Assembly (NCBI RefSeq): GCF_014199985.1
Contig: NZ_JACHOS010000003.1
Coordinates: forward strand, 84,362-148,361
DNA length: 64,000 nt
Reading direction: 5' to 3'
DNA from: Methylorubrum rhodesianum
GTDB lineage: Bacteria; Pseudomonadota; Alphaproteobacteria; Rhizobiales; Beijerinckiaceae
Part shown: positions 44,087 to 52,933 of the stretch, one piece after another
Layout: every line of letters starts with the position of its first letter
Numbering within the stretch: position 1 is the first letter of the stretch
Program-made: the position numbers and the translations under genes
Notes under the pieces: generated by a model
What the model saw: the letters and a program-made list of their open reading frames with translations, nothing else
Told to the model about the DNA's origin: nothing
Database searches by the model: none

Positions 44087-45208
44087 TTACTCTACATAAG
44101 AGCGAACATAACGGGAACCCAGCCCGGTCAGGATCTCGTAGCCGATCGTGCCGGCGGCGCGGCCCACCGTGTCGATGTCGAGACGATCGCCGATCAGCGT
44201 GGCGGTGCCGCCGCGGCGGGCTTCGGGTGCGTCGGTGACGTCGAGGATGATGAGGTCCATCGAGATCAACCCGACGATCGGGCAGGGCACGCCGCCGACC
44301 AGCGCATGACCGCTGTTGCTGGCGGAGCGGGGGTAGCCGTCGGCGTAGCCGAGCGAGAGGGTGGCCAGCCGCCGCGGGGCAGGGGCCCGCCAGCGGGCGT
44401 TGTAGCCGCAGGTCTCGCCGGCCGCGACGTCGCGGACCTGCAGGATCGCCGCCTCCAGCCGCACCACCGGCCGCATCGGGTTCGGCCGGCCGGGCTCTGG
44501 ATTGCCGCCGAACAGGGAATAGCCCGGCCGCAACAGATCGTGGCGCGCAGCGTCCGCGAGGCAGGTGCCCGAGGAATTGGCGAGCGAGGCGCGCACATGC
44601 GGAAGGGCGGCCCGGATGCGGGCGAAATCGGCGGCCTGCCGCGCATTGAGCGGATCGGCGGGGGCTTCCGCGCTGACGAGATGGCTCATCACGAGGTCGA
44701 TGCCGGCCCGGGCGATCACCGGATCGCGGGCGAGCGCCAGCGCCGCCTCGACGGGGAGGCCGAGCCGGTTCATGCCGGTATCGACGTGGAGCGCGGCCGG
44801 ATGCGCGCCTGCCGCGGCTTCGGCCCATTCCGAAAGTTCGCTGCGGTCGCCGAGGACGGGGCGCAGGGCATGGGCGCGGAAGGCGTCCGCGTGGCCGGGC
44901 GGCAACCCGTTGAGCACGTAGATCGCCGCCTCCGGCAGGAGGTTTCGCGCCGCGATCCCCTCGGAGAGGTGCGCCACGAAGAACGTCCGGCACCCCGCCC
45001 GCCACAGGGCGGGGGCGACCGCGGCGAGGCCGCAGCCATAGGCGTCCGCCTTCACCACGGCGCCGCACTCGGCCTGCGGCGCACAGGCTCCGAGCGCGTG
45101 CCAGTTCGCGACGAGGGCCGAGAGATCGACCGTCAGGCGGGCACCGTGGCCGGTCGGGGAGGGGCAGGCGGCGGTCGCGTCGTCTGGAAAGGATGTTGCG
45201 GGCGCTAT
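44087..45208 (-). CDS. alr: Alanine racemase with apparent ATA start
   Basis: A PLP enzyme that makes D-alanine for peptidoglycan. The lysine motif is AVVKADAYGCG, followed by FFVAHLSEGIAARN, GMNRLG, NSSGTC and the second-domain SLGYADGYPRSAS. No ATG, GTG or TTG precedes the conserved N-terminal strand RLTVDLSALVANWHAL. The only canonical start (GTG, 45058) would place the catalytic lysine at residue 3. In frame, CAGGAG is followed after 6 bp by ATA at 45208, giving 373 residues, the usual size, with the lysine at residue 53. I therefore place the start at ATA; a G-to-A change in an ATG, real or sequencing error, is the simplest explanation. Confidence 0.85.
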   Translation of the reverse strand: MAPATSFPDDATAACPSPTGHGARLTVDLSALVANWHALGACAPQAECGAVVKADAYGCGLAAVAPALWRAGCRTFFVAHLSEGIAARNLLPEAAIYVLNGLPPGHADAFRAHALRPVLGDRSELSEWAEAAAGAHPAALHVDTGMNRLGLPVEAALALARDPVIARAGIDLVMSHLVSAEAPADPLNARQAADFARIRAALPHVRASLANSSGTCLADAARHDLLRPGYSLFGGNPEPGRPNPMRPVVRLEAAILQVRDVAAGETCGYNARWRAPAPRRLATLSLGYADGYPRSASNSGHALVGGVPCPIVGLISMDLIILDVTDAPEARRGGTATLIGDRLDIDTVGRAAGTIGYEILTGLGSRYVRSYVE

Positions 45209-45266
45209 GATAGGCTCCTGCGGGGAAGCCCCGTTGGAGGCGGGACCGGTGATCCGGTCACCGATA

Positions 45267-46754
45267 TCACATCTGTTCGGGCATCCGGTCGCTTTGCGCC
45301 AGGTTCGAGAACCGGGTGATGTTGGCGTCGAACTGCAGCTCCACCGTGCCGGTCGGGCCGTGGCGCTGCTTGCCCAGGATCACCTCGGCCTTGCCGTGGA
45401 CGCGCTGCATCTCGGCTTCCCAGGCGAAGAACTCTTCCGTGCCCTCGCGCGGCTTCTTGTTGCCGACGTAGTATTCCTCGCGGAACACGAACATCACCAC
45501 GTCGGCGTCCTGCTCGATCGAGCCCGATTCGCGCAGATCCGCGAGCTGCGGGCGCTTGTCGTCGCGGTTCTCGACCTGGCGCGAGAGCTGCGACAGGCCG
45601 ATGATCGGCACCGCCAGCTCCTTGGCCAGGGCCTTCATGCCGGTGGTGATCTCGGTCATTTCCTGCACGCGGTTGTCGCTGCGCTTGCCGCTTCCTGACA
45701 GGAGCTGGAGGTAGTCGACGATGAGGAGGTCGAGGCCCTTCTGCCGCTTGAGGCGCCGGGCGCGCGCGGCGAGCTGGGCGATCGAGATGCCGCCGGTCTG
45801 GTCGATGTAGAACGGGATCGTCTGCATGTCCCGGGCGGCATCGGTGATCTTGTAGAAATCCTCCGGGCGGATGTCGCCGCGGCGGATCTTGTAGGAGGGC
45901 ACGCCGGACTGCTCGGCGATGATGCGGGTCGCCAATTGCTCGGCCGACATTTCGAGCGAGAAGAAGCCGACGATGCCGCCGTTGACGGTCTGCATGGTGC
46001 CGTCGGGCTGCCGCTCGCCGCGATAGGCCTTGGCGATGTTGAAGGCGATGTTGGTCACGAGCGAGGTCTTGCCCATGGCCGGGCGCCCCGCGAGGATGAT
46101 GAGGTCGGAGGGCTGCAGCCCGCCCATCTTGGCGTCGAGGTCGGTCAGCCCCGTGGAGATGCCCGACAGCTTGCCGTCGCGCTGGTAGGCTTTCGCCGCC
46201 ATGTCGATGGCCGCGGTCAGCGCGTCGGAGAATTTCTGGAAGCCGCCGTCGTACTTGCCGGATTCGGCGAGTTCGTAGAGCCGGCGCTCGGTGGCCTCGA
46301 TCTGGTCGCGCGGTCTCGACTCGACCGGAGCCTCGAAGGCGCCGTTGACCAGATCCTCGCCGATGGTGATGAGGCGGCGGCGGATCGCCAGATCGTAGAT
46401 GGTGCGTCCGTACTCGCCGGCATTGATGACGGTGGTGGCCTCGGCCGCCAGCCGCGCGAGGTACTGCATCGGGGTGACGCCGCCGAGATCGGCATCGCCC
46501 AGATAGGTCTTGAGGGTGATCGGCGTGGCGAGCTTGCCGGCCTTGATCAGCGAGACCGCGACTTCGAAGATCTGGCGGTGGACCGCCTCCATGAAGTGCT
46601 CGGGCAGCAGGAAGTCCGAGACCCGATAATAGGCGTCGTTGTTGACCATGATCGCGCCGAGCAGGGCCTGCTCCGCGTCGATGTTGTGCGGCGGCACCCG
46701 GTATTCCGGCTGCACCGCCTCGAGGTTGGCCGTGAGGGCGTTGGGCAGGGCCAT
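45267..46754 (-). CDS. dnaB: Replicative DNA helicase DnaB
   Basis: A 495-residue replicative helicase. The N-terminal domain starts near RVPPHNIDAEQALLGAIMVN. The RecA-like domain has the Walker A LAGRPAMGKTSLVTNIAFNI, GFFSLEMSAEQLATRI, Walker B LDLLIVDYLQLLSG and the arginine-finger region FREEYY. No intein interrupts it. It lies downstream of rplI in the same orientation, a conserved order, separated here by 381 bp with palindromes. Confidence 0.96.
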   Translation of the reverse strand: MALPNALTANLEAVQPEYRVPPHNIDAEQALLGAIMVNNDAYYRVSDFLLPEHFMEAVHRQIFEVAVSLIKAGKLATPITLKTYLGDADLGGVTPMQYLARLAAEATTVINAGEYGRTIYDLAIRRRLITIGEDLVNGAFEAPVESRPRDQIEATERRLYELAESGKYDGGFQKFSDALTAAIDMAAKAYQRDGKLSGISTGLTDLDAKMGGLQPSDLIILAGRPAMGKTSLVTNIAFNIAKAYRGERQPDGTMQTVNGGIVGFFSLEMSAEQLATRIIAEQSGVPSYKIRRGDIRPEDFYKITDAARDMQTIPFYIDQTGGISIAQLAARARRLKRQKGLDLLIVDYLQLLSGSGKRSDNRVQEMTEITTGMKALAKELAVPIIGLSQLSRQVENRDDKRPQLADLRESGSIEQDADVVMFVFREEYYVGNKKPREGTEEFFAWEAEMQRVHGKAEVILGKQRHGPTGTVELQFDANITRFSNLAQSDRMPEQM

Positions 46755-46897
46755 GGCGCTTGTCCGTCGCTCCGTTTCGATGGGCGGCCCGGTCGGCCGC
46801 CCTGTCTGATGCCCGCCGGACCTTGCCTCGGGATGGTGAAGCCTTCCTTAGCCGGCCCGCCGTGAGCCGGCTGCAACGCCCGCGCCATAGGCCGGAA

Positions 46898-46943
46898 GCA
46901 TCGTCTTCGCCCGAAAGCCGGCTGCCGGCTTTCGGGACGATGC
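46898..46943. repeat. Large palindromic element
   Basis: The inner arms CCCGAAAGCCGG (46910-46921) and CCGGCTTTCGGG (46925-46936) are perfect around CTG. The outer arms GCATCGT and ACGATGC extend the stem with a 5-base left bulge. It resembles palindromic units scattered through Rhizobiales genomes (family knowledge). Confidence 0.7.
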
Positions 46944-47093
46944 CTCGCGAAACGCGAGACGCCCGCGGCTCCCGGGGCACGGGAATCGCGGGCGTCATGC
47001 TGGAACGGATTGGGAACAAGTCAACGCCGGAGGCCGGCGCATCCCCGTTCTCCACCGCTTATGCGGCTGACGTCACAGGTTTCGAAAGGACGA

Positions 47094-47124
47094 GTCCTTT
47101 CGCGGGTCCAGGGCAGAGCCCTGG
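47094..47124. repeat. Dispersed palindromic repeat, copy B
   Basis: Matches 13301-13330 at 28 of 30 positions. The core CCAGGGC-AGA-GCCCTGG (47108-47124) forms a hairpin 12 bp beyond the rplI stop and probably terminates it. Confidence 0.7.
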
Positions 47125-47135
47125 AAAGCCCCGGC

Positions 47136-47708
47136 TCAGCCGCGGTCGTCGGCGCCCTCGCCGGCATCGGCCAGAGCCTGGCCGACTTCCAGGCCGAGGT
47201 CGTCGAGGTTGAACTGCTCGCGCTCGGTGACCGACTCGCCGCGGGCCTGGCGCTCGGCCTCTTCCGGCGAGCGGGCGACGTTGACGGTGATGTTGACCTC
47301 GACCTCCGGGTGCAGGGTCACCGGCACGGTGTGCAGGCCGAGCGTCTTGATCGGCTGGTTGAGCACGAACTGGCCGCGCTCGACGGTGAAGCCCTCCTTG
47401 GTGACGACGTCCGCGAGGTCGCGGGTCGAGACCGAGCCGTAGAGCACGCCGGTCTCGCCGGACTGGCGGATCAGCACGAAGCTCTGGCCGTCGAGCTTCT
47501 CGGCTACGGTCTGGGCCTCGTTGCGGCGCTCGAGGTTACGCGCCTCGAGCTGGGCGCGCTGGGCCTCGAAGTGCTTCTTGTTGTTCTCGGTGGCGCGCAG
47601 GGCCTTGCCGCGGGCGAGCAGGAAGTTGCGGGCGTAGCCGGGGCGCACGTTCACGGTCTCGCCCATCTGGCCGAGCTTGGCGACGCGTTCGAGCAGGATG
47701 ACTTCCAT
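47136..47708 (-). CDS. rplI: 50S ribosomal protein L9
   Basis: A 190-residue bL9: the N-terminal domain [20 protein letters not shown] then [20 protein letters not shown], a connecting helix, and the C-terminal domain ([35 protein letters not shown]). A C-terminal acidic extension of about 40 residues beyond the E. coli protein is usual in Rhizobiales. It belongs to the rpsF-rpsR-DUF2232-rplI series on the minus strand. Confidence 0.96.
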   Translation of the reverse strand: MEVILLERVAKLGQMGETVNVRPGYARNFLLARGKALRATENNKKHFEAQRAQLEARNLERRNEAQTVAEKLDGQSFVLIRQSGETGVLYGSVSTRDLADVVTKEGFTVERGQFVLNQPIKTLGLHTVPVTLHPEVEVNITVNVARSPEEAERQARGESVTEREQFNLDDLGLEVGQALADAGEGADDRG

Positions 47709-47742
47709 CTGACTTCTCCTTGAGTGGGTTGGAAGATTGGTC

Positions 47743-48810
47743 TCAGGCGTCGCCGCGGGGTTTCGGGCGGCGCCGGTCGAGGGCGGTGTCGGCGATGCCG
47801 AACAGGATCAGGGCGAGCATGGCCACCCCTTGTGTGAGGAACAGCAGCACGTAGAGGCCGGCGAGCAGGGCGAAGCGCCCCGGCCGGCCGCGGCTGCGGT
47901 CGTGGAAGGCGGCAAGTCCCTGGAGCGCGAAGGCCGCGCTGAAGGCGCCGATCAGGGCGATGCCGAGGGCGCCCGGATAGCCGGGCACCATCGCCAGCGT
48001 CAGGGCGGCGGCGAAGACCAGGAGCGCGGTCCGCGGCATCACGGTCGAGGGGAGGTCGGGCCAGGGCCGGAGCAGGCGCCCCGAGATCTGCACGATGCGG
48101 GCGGCGGCCCAGAGATAGAAGGTGAACAGGATCGTCAGACCCTGGGCGGCGATCGCGGGCGCGACGGTCGCCAGGGCATCGGCCACCTCGCTGGCGAGAT
48201 CGTCGGTCTTCTCGCCGGTCTGAGCCTCGCCCTGCGACTGCGGAGCGGCGGGCTCGGCAGGCTTCTCGGCGGATGGATCGGTGGTGCCGGTCGGGGCCTC
48301 GTTCGTGGGGGCGGTCTGGGCCGGCGGCGGAATCCGGCCGCGCTGCACCTGGACCTGCACGACCCGGCGGCTCATCGCGGTGAGCTGCGCGCGGAAGGTG
48401 TCGTAGTCGGGCGAGGCGATGACGGCGATGGCGATGAAGGCGAGCGCGGCGGTGCCCGCGACCCAGGCGAGCAGGCGCCCCGTGGGATACCACTCGATCG
48501 TGCCCTCCGCCGTCCCGTCCGCTTTGGGCCGGCCGAGAAGGGCGAGGTAGGCGAGCCACCATGCGGGGATGGCGAGGTAGGCGGCGAAGGCGAGGCCGAG
48601 CGAGGGCGCGATGAAGAGGGCGAGCGCCAGGGCGCCCGAGACGACGGCAGCGAGCGCCGCACGGTGGCTCCAGCCCAGGCCGACGATCAGGATCGGCAGC
48701 GGGGCGAGCAGGTAGAGCAGGATGGCGAGGGCCGTGGCCTTGAGCAGCACGCCGAACAGAAGCGCCGCCACGAGGCCGGCGCCGGCGCCGACGGAGAGGT
48801 CCTTGGTCAT
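47743..48810 (-). CDS. DUF2232 membrane protein
   Basis: A 355-residue polytopic membrane protein with about eight hydrophobic segments, among them [60 protein letters not shown] and [20 protein letters not shown] Pro/Glu/Thr-rich loop lies near residues 165-200. DUF2232 (YybS-like) proteins are of unknown function and lie between rpsR and rplI in many alphaproteobacteria, exactly as here. Confidence 0.87.
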   Translation of the reverse strand: MTKDLSVGAGAGLVAALLFGVLLKATALAILLYLLAPLPILIVGLGWSHRAALAAVVSGALALALFIAPSLGLAFAAYLAIPAWWLAYLALLGRPKADGTAEGTIEWYPTGRLLAWVAGTAALAFIAIAVIASPDYDTFRAQLTAMSRRVVQVQVQRGRIPPPAQTAPTNEAPTGTTDPSAEKPAEPAAPQSQGEAQTGEKTDDLASEVADALATVAPAIAAQGLTILFTFYLWAAARIVQISGRLLRPWPDLPSTVMPRTALLVFAAALTLAMVPGYPGALGIALIGAFSAAFALQGLAAFHDRSRGRPGRFALLAGLYVLLFLTQGVAMLALILFGIADTALDRRRPKPRGDA

Positions 48811-48940
48811 GAAGTCCGCTGTCCCGCTGTCCCGAGGATGGGCAGGGTTAGGGGCTGAAGACGACGCCCCAACGATCGGGCGGCCCCTCGAGAGCCGCCC
48901 TGGCGATGATGGCCGGCCCGCGCGCGGCGGGCCGGAGGTC

Positions 48941-49195
48941 CTACTTGATGACGTAGGGCAGGAGGCCGAGGAAGCGCGAGCGCTTGATCGCCTGGGCGAG
49001 CTCGCGCTGCTTCTTAGCCGAGACCGCCGTGATGCGCGACGGCACGATCTTGCCGCGCTCCGAGACGTAGCGGGAGAGCAGCTTCACGTCCTTGTAGTCG
49101 ATCTTGGGAGCGTTCTCGCCCGAGAACGGGCAGCTCTTGCGACGACGGAAGAACGGACGACGGCCACCGCCGCCACCACCAGCACCGAAGGCCAT
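48941..49195 (-). CDS. rpsR: 30S ribosomal protein S18
   Basis: An 84-residue bS18 with the signature [20 protein letters not shown] followed by [20 protein letters not shown] and [11 protein letters not shown]. The N-terminus is Gly-rich and carries [13 protein letters not shown]. It starts 2 bp after the rpsF stop; S6 and S18 bind each other in the 30S platform. Confidence 0.97.
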   Translation of the reverse strand: MAFGAGGGGGGRRPFFRRRKSCPFSGENAPKIDYKDVKLLSRYVSERGKIVPSRITAVSAKKQRELAQAIKRSRFLGLLPYVIK

Positions 49196-49197
49196 GA

Positions 49198-49641
49198 TCA
49201 GTTCTCCCCGCCGAAGTTGCGCTCGGGACGGTCGCCGCGGTCGCCGCGGTCACCACCGAAGTCGTCGTCGCGCCGGCGCGGACGGTCGCCGCGGTCGCGA
49301 TCCTTGCGGTCGTCGCGGTCGCGCTTCTGCATCATCGCGGAAGGCTCGGCCTCCAGCTGCTCGACGCGGATGGTCATGAAGCGCAGCACGTCCTCGGAGA
49401 TCTGCATCTGGCGCTCCATCTCGGCCAGGGCGGCCGGGGGGGCGGAGATGTTGAGGAGCGTGAAATGCGCCTTGCGGTTCTTCTTGATGCGGTAGGCGAG
49501 GGACTTGACGCCCCAGGACTCGATCTTCTCGACCGTGCCGCCGCCCGCCTCGATGACGCCCTTGTAGGTCTCGACCATGGTCTCGACCTGCTGGGCCGTC
49601 ACGTCCTGGCGCGCCAGGAAGACGTGCTCGTAGAGAGGCAT
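49198..49641 (-). CDS. rpsF: 30S ribosomal protein S6
   Basis: A 147-residue bS6 starting [20 protein letters not shown]. The core ends near residue 95 with [11 protein letters not shown] long Asp/Arg-rich tail follows ([20 protein letters not shown] and a Gly-rich end), common in Rhizobiales. First gene of the ribosomal series. The ATG at 49641 fits the family; longer in-frame readings do not. Confidence 0.96.
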   Translation of the reverse strand: MPLYEHVFLARQDVTAQQVETMVETYKGVIEAGGGTVEKIESWGVKSLAYRIKKNRKAHFTLLNISAPPAALAEMERQMQISEDVLRFMTIRVEQLEAEPSAMMQKRDRDDRKDRDRGDRPRRRDDDFGGDRGDRGDRPERNFGGEN

Positions 49642-49888
49642 TTTTGGGCCTTTCCTTGCCATAAGGAAGCCCGCCCGCGGATTGCGGGTTAAATCGGGCC
49701 GGTTCGTCCCGCATTCTCTCGGCGCCAAGCCCTTCGAGCCGTGATGATGGCCCGAGCGGTTGATCGAAGGCGGAGACACCGGACGACGGGTTCTTTTGCG
49801 GAGAAGCCCTGTGCCGTAGGACGGCACCGTCCGTTCAGCCCCCGGCCGGAGCGAACGCGAAGGCCGCGCCTTTAGAGGGTTTCTCGGC

Positions 49889-49936
49889 CTATGGCAAGGG
49901 CTATGACAAGGGCTGTGGCACGGGCTACGGCAAGGG
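49889..49936. repeat. Four tandem 12-bp units over an acetyltransferase stop codon
   Basis: CTATGGCAAGGG, CTATGACAAGGG, CTGTGGCACGGG and CTACGGCAAGGG follow without gaps. The last unit contains the stop codon of the aac(3)-I-like gene, so the array looks like an expansion of that gene's final codons. Confidence 0.75.
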
Positions 49937-50416
49937 CGGAGCGCCGACGGGCAGGTCGAAATGCAGGACGTCCTCGCGGGCGCCGAGCCGGTCGTAGAGC
50001 GCGAGCGCCGGGCCGTCGCCGGGGTCTCCCTGGACGAAGATGACCCAGGCATCCCGGCGCGCGGCATGCGCCTGCAGGTGCCGGATCAGCGCCGTGGCGA
50101 TGCCGCGGCGGCGGTGCTCGGCATCGACGGCGAGATCGTAGATGTAGATTTCGCGCCGGGCCTGCTCGAACTTGTCGAGTTCGTAGGCGACGAGTCCGCC
50201 GAGAACGGCGCCGTCCTGCTCCGCCACCAGCACCGCGACATGTTCCCGGGCGAGCAGGCCCGCCAGATAGGCGTCGTCGGGCGGGGCGGCGCCGTAGGTC
50301 GCGGGCTCGGCGAAGGCGCGCCCGAACAGCGCGTTGAGGGCGCGCATCGCCGGGACGTCGCCGGGACCGAGGCGTCGCACCGAAGAGGCGGGCCTGGTTC
50401 GATCCTTCGACGCCAT
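49925..50416 (-). CDS. AAC(3)-I-like GNAT acetyltransferase
   Basis: A 163-residue GNAT protein close in pattern to aminoglycoside 3-N-acetyltransferases of class I (AacC1): [56 protein letters not shown], the acetyl-CoA loop [34 protein letters not shown] and [14 protein letters not shown]. Family enzymes acetylate gentamicin or fortimicin; activity and natural substrate here are not shown. No transposase or integron features surround it, so it looks chromosomal and intrinsic. It lies 11 bp after the PH-domain gene. Its stop codon is inside a 12-bp tandem repeat. Confidence 0.82.
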   Translation of the reverse strand: MASKDRTRPASSVRRLGPGDVPAMRALNALFGRAFAEPATYGAAPPDDAYLAGLLAREHVAVLVAEQDGAVLGGLVAYELDKFEQARREIYIYDLAVDAEHRRRGIATALIRHLQAHAARRDAWVIFVQGDPGDGPALALYDRLGAREDVLHFDLPVGAPPLP

Positions 50417-50427
50417 ACGGGAAGGAC

Positions 50428-50802
50428 CTATTTCAGCGAACCGGCGATGGCCTGTTGGATCCCCAAGATGTCGGCGCCGCGCCTGAGGGTGCGCTGGATC
50501 GGCTCGGGCCGGCCCGAGATCCAGATCTTGAGCTCCGAATCCATGTCGAAGCTGCCCGCGGTCTCGACCGAGAACGAGGTGATCGCCCGGTAGGGCACGG
50601 TGAGGTACTCGACCTTGCGCCCGGTCATGCCCTGGCGGTCTACCAGGATCAGGCGCCGGTCGGTGAAGACCATGAGGTCGCGGATCACCTTGAAGGCGAC
50701 GCGCACGGTCTCGCCGGGCGCCAGCACGCCTGCGATCTGCCGGTCCACCTCGTCGGCGGAGAGGTCGCTGCCATGCCCGAGCAGCCCGTCGAGAATGCCC
50801 AT
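50428..50802 (-). CDS. Bacterial PH-domain protein
   Basis: A 124-residue protein starting MGILDGLLGHGSDLSADEVD. The bacterial PH fold pattern is VLAPGETVRVAFKVIRDLMV, FTDRRLILVDRQGMTGRKVE, YLTVPYRAITSFSVETAGSF and DSELKIWISG, with a C-terminal helix ADILGIQQAIAG. These proteins (YvbH/DUF1696 type) have no firmly established function. It is followed by the AAC(3)-I-like gene on the same strand, perhaps cotranscribed. Confidence 0.85.
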   Translation of the reverse strand: MGILDGLLGHGSDLSADEVDRQIAGVLAPGETVRVAFKVIRDLMVFTDRRLILVDRQGMTGRKVEYLTVPYRAITSFSVETAGSFDMDSELKIWISGRPEPIQRTLRRGADILGIQQAIAGSLK

Positions 50803-50894
50803 CGTTCGCCTCCGGTCCGTATCCGGCACAGGGGCCGGCAAGTCTCCGGCAGGGATGTGGGGACGGTCCGGCTTCCGCGCGAGAGCGCTGCGGC

Positions 50895-51293
50895 TCAGCG
50901 GTGACGGCGCTTGCGGGATTTCTGTCCCTTGCCCTGTCCTTTGCCCAGCCCCTTGCGCTGGGTCCGCTCCATGCAGCTCGCCCAGATGCGGCGGCCGATC
51001 TCGCGCAGGCCCAGATTGAGCGGATCCGGCGCGGAGAAGACCTGCGCCCGCGCCTCGCTGCGGCAGAACGCATCCTCCGCGCTGCGGATCGGCGGCTCGC
51101 TCTGCGCGGCGGCGGGCGACGGCGCGAGACCCAAGCCGAGACCTGTGCCGAGACCTGTGCCGAGGCTCAAACCGAGCAGCGCGCCGAGACACAGGCCGGT
51201 CAGGGACGGGGCGTGTCGCCGCCGATCCGGCGAACCGAAGTGGTTGCCCAGGATACGCACGGTCTGGCCTCCCTGTTTCGCCCCGGCGCGCAT
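50895..51293 (-). CDS. Exported small hypothetical protein
   Basis: A 132-residue protein. A long hydrophobic Gly/Leu-rich stretch (LTGLCLGALLGLSLGTGLGT then GLGLGLAPSPAAAQ) acts as signal peptide, ending AAAQ. The mature part has AEDAFCRSEARAQVFSAPDP and RRIWASCMERTQRKG with two Cys, then a basic tail. The Gly-Leu stretch is encoded by short internal repeats. The family is unknown. Confidence 0.6.
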   Translation of the reverse strand: MRAGAKQGGQTVRILGNHFGSPDRRRHAPSLTGLCLGALLGLSLGTGLGTGLGLGLAPSPAAAQSEPPIRSAEDAFCRSEARAQVFSAPDPLNLGLREIGRRIWASCMERTQRKGLGKGQGKGQKSRKRRHR

Positions 51294-51598
51294 CGGCGAA
51301 GCGTCCGGCACTCTAACGTCGGGGGAAGCGGACTTGCCAAGCGTGGCCGGACGATCCCGGCCCCGAACTGCGTCATCTGCCCACAAGCAATGCCGCCGGG
51401 CGGCGAGTCTGGCGTCGCGATAGGGGCCGCGGTGGGCAAGAGGCAACGGAACAAGAAGCAAAGGAACAGGAGGCAAAAGAAAACGCGCCGGGCTTGAGGC
51501 GTCCGGCGCGTGGGTCGGTCTTGAAGGAGCGATCGCTTCGGGCCATCGCTCGGCCGTGCGTTCCGCACCGCTCCCGGAGGCCGGGAGCGGCGGGCGGC
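51294..51598. other. Intergenic region, 305 bp
   Basis: Holds an A/G-rich stretch at 51440-51485 and the hairpin at 51568-51590. No gene is supported. Confidence 0.5.
51568..51590 (-). terminator. Hairpin after DUF6481 gene
   Basis: CCGCTCCCGG-AGG-CCGGGAGCGG, perfect 10-bp arms, 8 bp past the stop of the minus-strand gene. Confidence 0.65.
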
Positions 51599-51979
51599 TC
51601 AGCGGCGGATCTTCACCTTGGCCTTGCGGGCGGCGTAGCGCGCGTCGCGGGCCGCCTTCTTCTCGGCGGCTTCGGCGGCCTTGCGCTCGGCAAGGGCGGC
51701 GGCCTCGGCCGCTTCGCGGGCGAGTTGGGCGGCGAGTTCCGCCTCCTCGCGCAGGCGCTTCTCCTCAGCCGCCTTACGCTCGGTCTCGATCCGGATGCGC
51801 TCACGCTCGCGGGCGCGCTCCTCGCGGGCACGGGCGACCTCGGCGCGGGCCTGGGCCTTGGCGATCATCTCCGGATCGTCCAGAGGCGTACGGGCCTTGA
51901 ACTTCTCGAGCAATGCCGCCTTGGCGGCTTGGGAGTTCTGGCGGCGGTCTTCGAAGTTCCTGAAGTCGAATGCGCTCAT
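51599..51979 (-). CDS. DUF6481 family charged helical protein
   Basis: A 126-residue protein: MSAFDFRNFEDRRQNSQAAK, then a long, almost uninterrupted charged helix rich in Ala, Glu, Lys and Arg, a likely coiled coil. The N-terminal pattern matches small proteins of Rhizobiales annotated as DUF6481; the function is unknown. It lies downstream of cspA on the same strand with 220 bp between. Confidence 0.65.
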   Translation of the reverse strand: MSAFDFRNFEDRRQNSQAAKAALLEKFKARTPLDDPEMIAKAQARAEVARAREERARERERIRIETERKAAEEKRLREEAELAAQLAREAAEAAALAERKAAEAAEKKAARDARYAARKAKVKIRR

Positions 51980-52199
51980 ATGACCTTTCTCATGCGGTGA
52001 CACGACCGACCGCCGGATCAATCCTGGTTCCGGACGGTCGGGATTCGGCGCTGTGATCAGATAGACCGGCGCAGTCGATGCACGAGTGCGCCGCAACACG
52101 CAACAGATGTCGCCCCTGTTCGGGGCGGCTCCGATAACATTTTTGGGCCTGTTGCGATACGGAAGCAGATGTAGGGCCGAGATCCGGACAGATCCAGAC

Positions 52200-52409
52200 T
52201 CAGGAGGCCTGCAGGTTGACCGCAGCCGGCTTGCCGCTGCGACGGTCGTTCTCGACGTCGAAGGTCACCTTCTGTCCCTCGACGAGGCCGCGCAGACCCG
52301 CCTGCTGGACGGCGGAGATGTGGACGAACACGTCCTTTCCGCCGGTATCGGGCTGGATGAACCCGTAGCCCTTGATTTCATCGAACCATTTGACGGTACC
52401 AGTATTCAT
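52200..52409 (-). CDS. cspA: Cold shock protein, CspA family
   Basis: A 69-residue single cold-shock domain. RNP1 is KGYGFIQP and RNP2 is VFVHISAV. It starts MNTGTVKWFDEIKGYGFIQP and ends with VTFDVENDRRSGKPAAVNL. Family members bind single-stranded nucleic acids as RNA chaperones. Alphaproteobacteria carry several paralogues, so the symbol marks the family rather than a specific orthologue. Cold induction is not shown. Confidence 0.92.
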   Translation of the reverse strand: MNTGTVKWFDEIKGYGFIQPDTGGKDVFVHISAVQQAGLRGLVEGQKVTFDVENDRRSGKPAAVNLQAS

Positions 52410-52933
52410 CCGGGTTCCTCCTGCGCGCCGCGGCACCCCGTGTGAAATGCGTCCCGCTCCCGGCCGAAAAGGCCGTCCCGTTCGTCAGAGCGACCGAGGA
52501 AGTAAGCCGGTGCCGCGTCCCTTCCGGGGGCATCGAAGGCCCCGTGAAAGGCGGCCGCCGATCGACAAGGCATAGTTACGTTCGGTGAGGCAAACCCGCA
52601 AGCGGCGCAAAGGTTTCCCTCCGTCGCTGCTCGTCATTCAAGACGAAAATTCGTGGCAGAAACTTGGCCATTTGGTACGAGTACGTGCGCAGTGCGGTGA
52701 ATTCGATCCTATGAATGGTGCTTAACATTGTTGTGAGGACAACATTTGTTGCGGATCTGTGCGGTAACATCCTTCGATTCGGATGATTCGCGAATTCGAC
52801 GCGCAGGCATCGTGCGCCCGCGGCAACGAGTGACGCGCTGGCGTCCGGCACCGCCCATCGCTCCGGTTCCTGAAGCCGCGCCGTGACCGGCAGCGGTCAC
52901 GGCGCGCTCCCGACGGTGCGGGACAGGCCTTGA
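52410..52933. other. Intergenic region, 524 bp
   Basis: Upstream of cspA. The part 52560-52800 is AT-richer than average and includes GTTGT-GAGG-ACAAC near 52730-52743. A minus-strand ORF of 91 codons here lacks support. The stretch probably holds the cspA promoter and leader. Confidence 0.45.
52878..52905 (-). terminator. Hairpin after small exported protein gene
   Basis: GCGCCGTGACC and GGTCACGGCGC, perfect 11-bp arms with a 6-base loop, 28 bp beyond the stop at 52934. Confidence 0.65.

Larger units (their letters stand above)
46755..47135. other. dnaB leader and rplI-dnaB spacer
   Basis: 381 bp without a gene. It contains GGGCGGCC/GGCCGCCC (46782-46802), the large palindrome at 46898-46943 and repeat copy B at 47094-47124. 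Confidence 0.55.

Noticed and set aside
52576..52851. Minus-strand 91-codon ORF upstream of cspA
   Set aside because: No recognisable domain, no clear ribosome binding site; the AT-richer stretch fits a promoter or leader region better.
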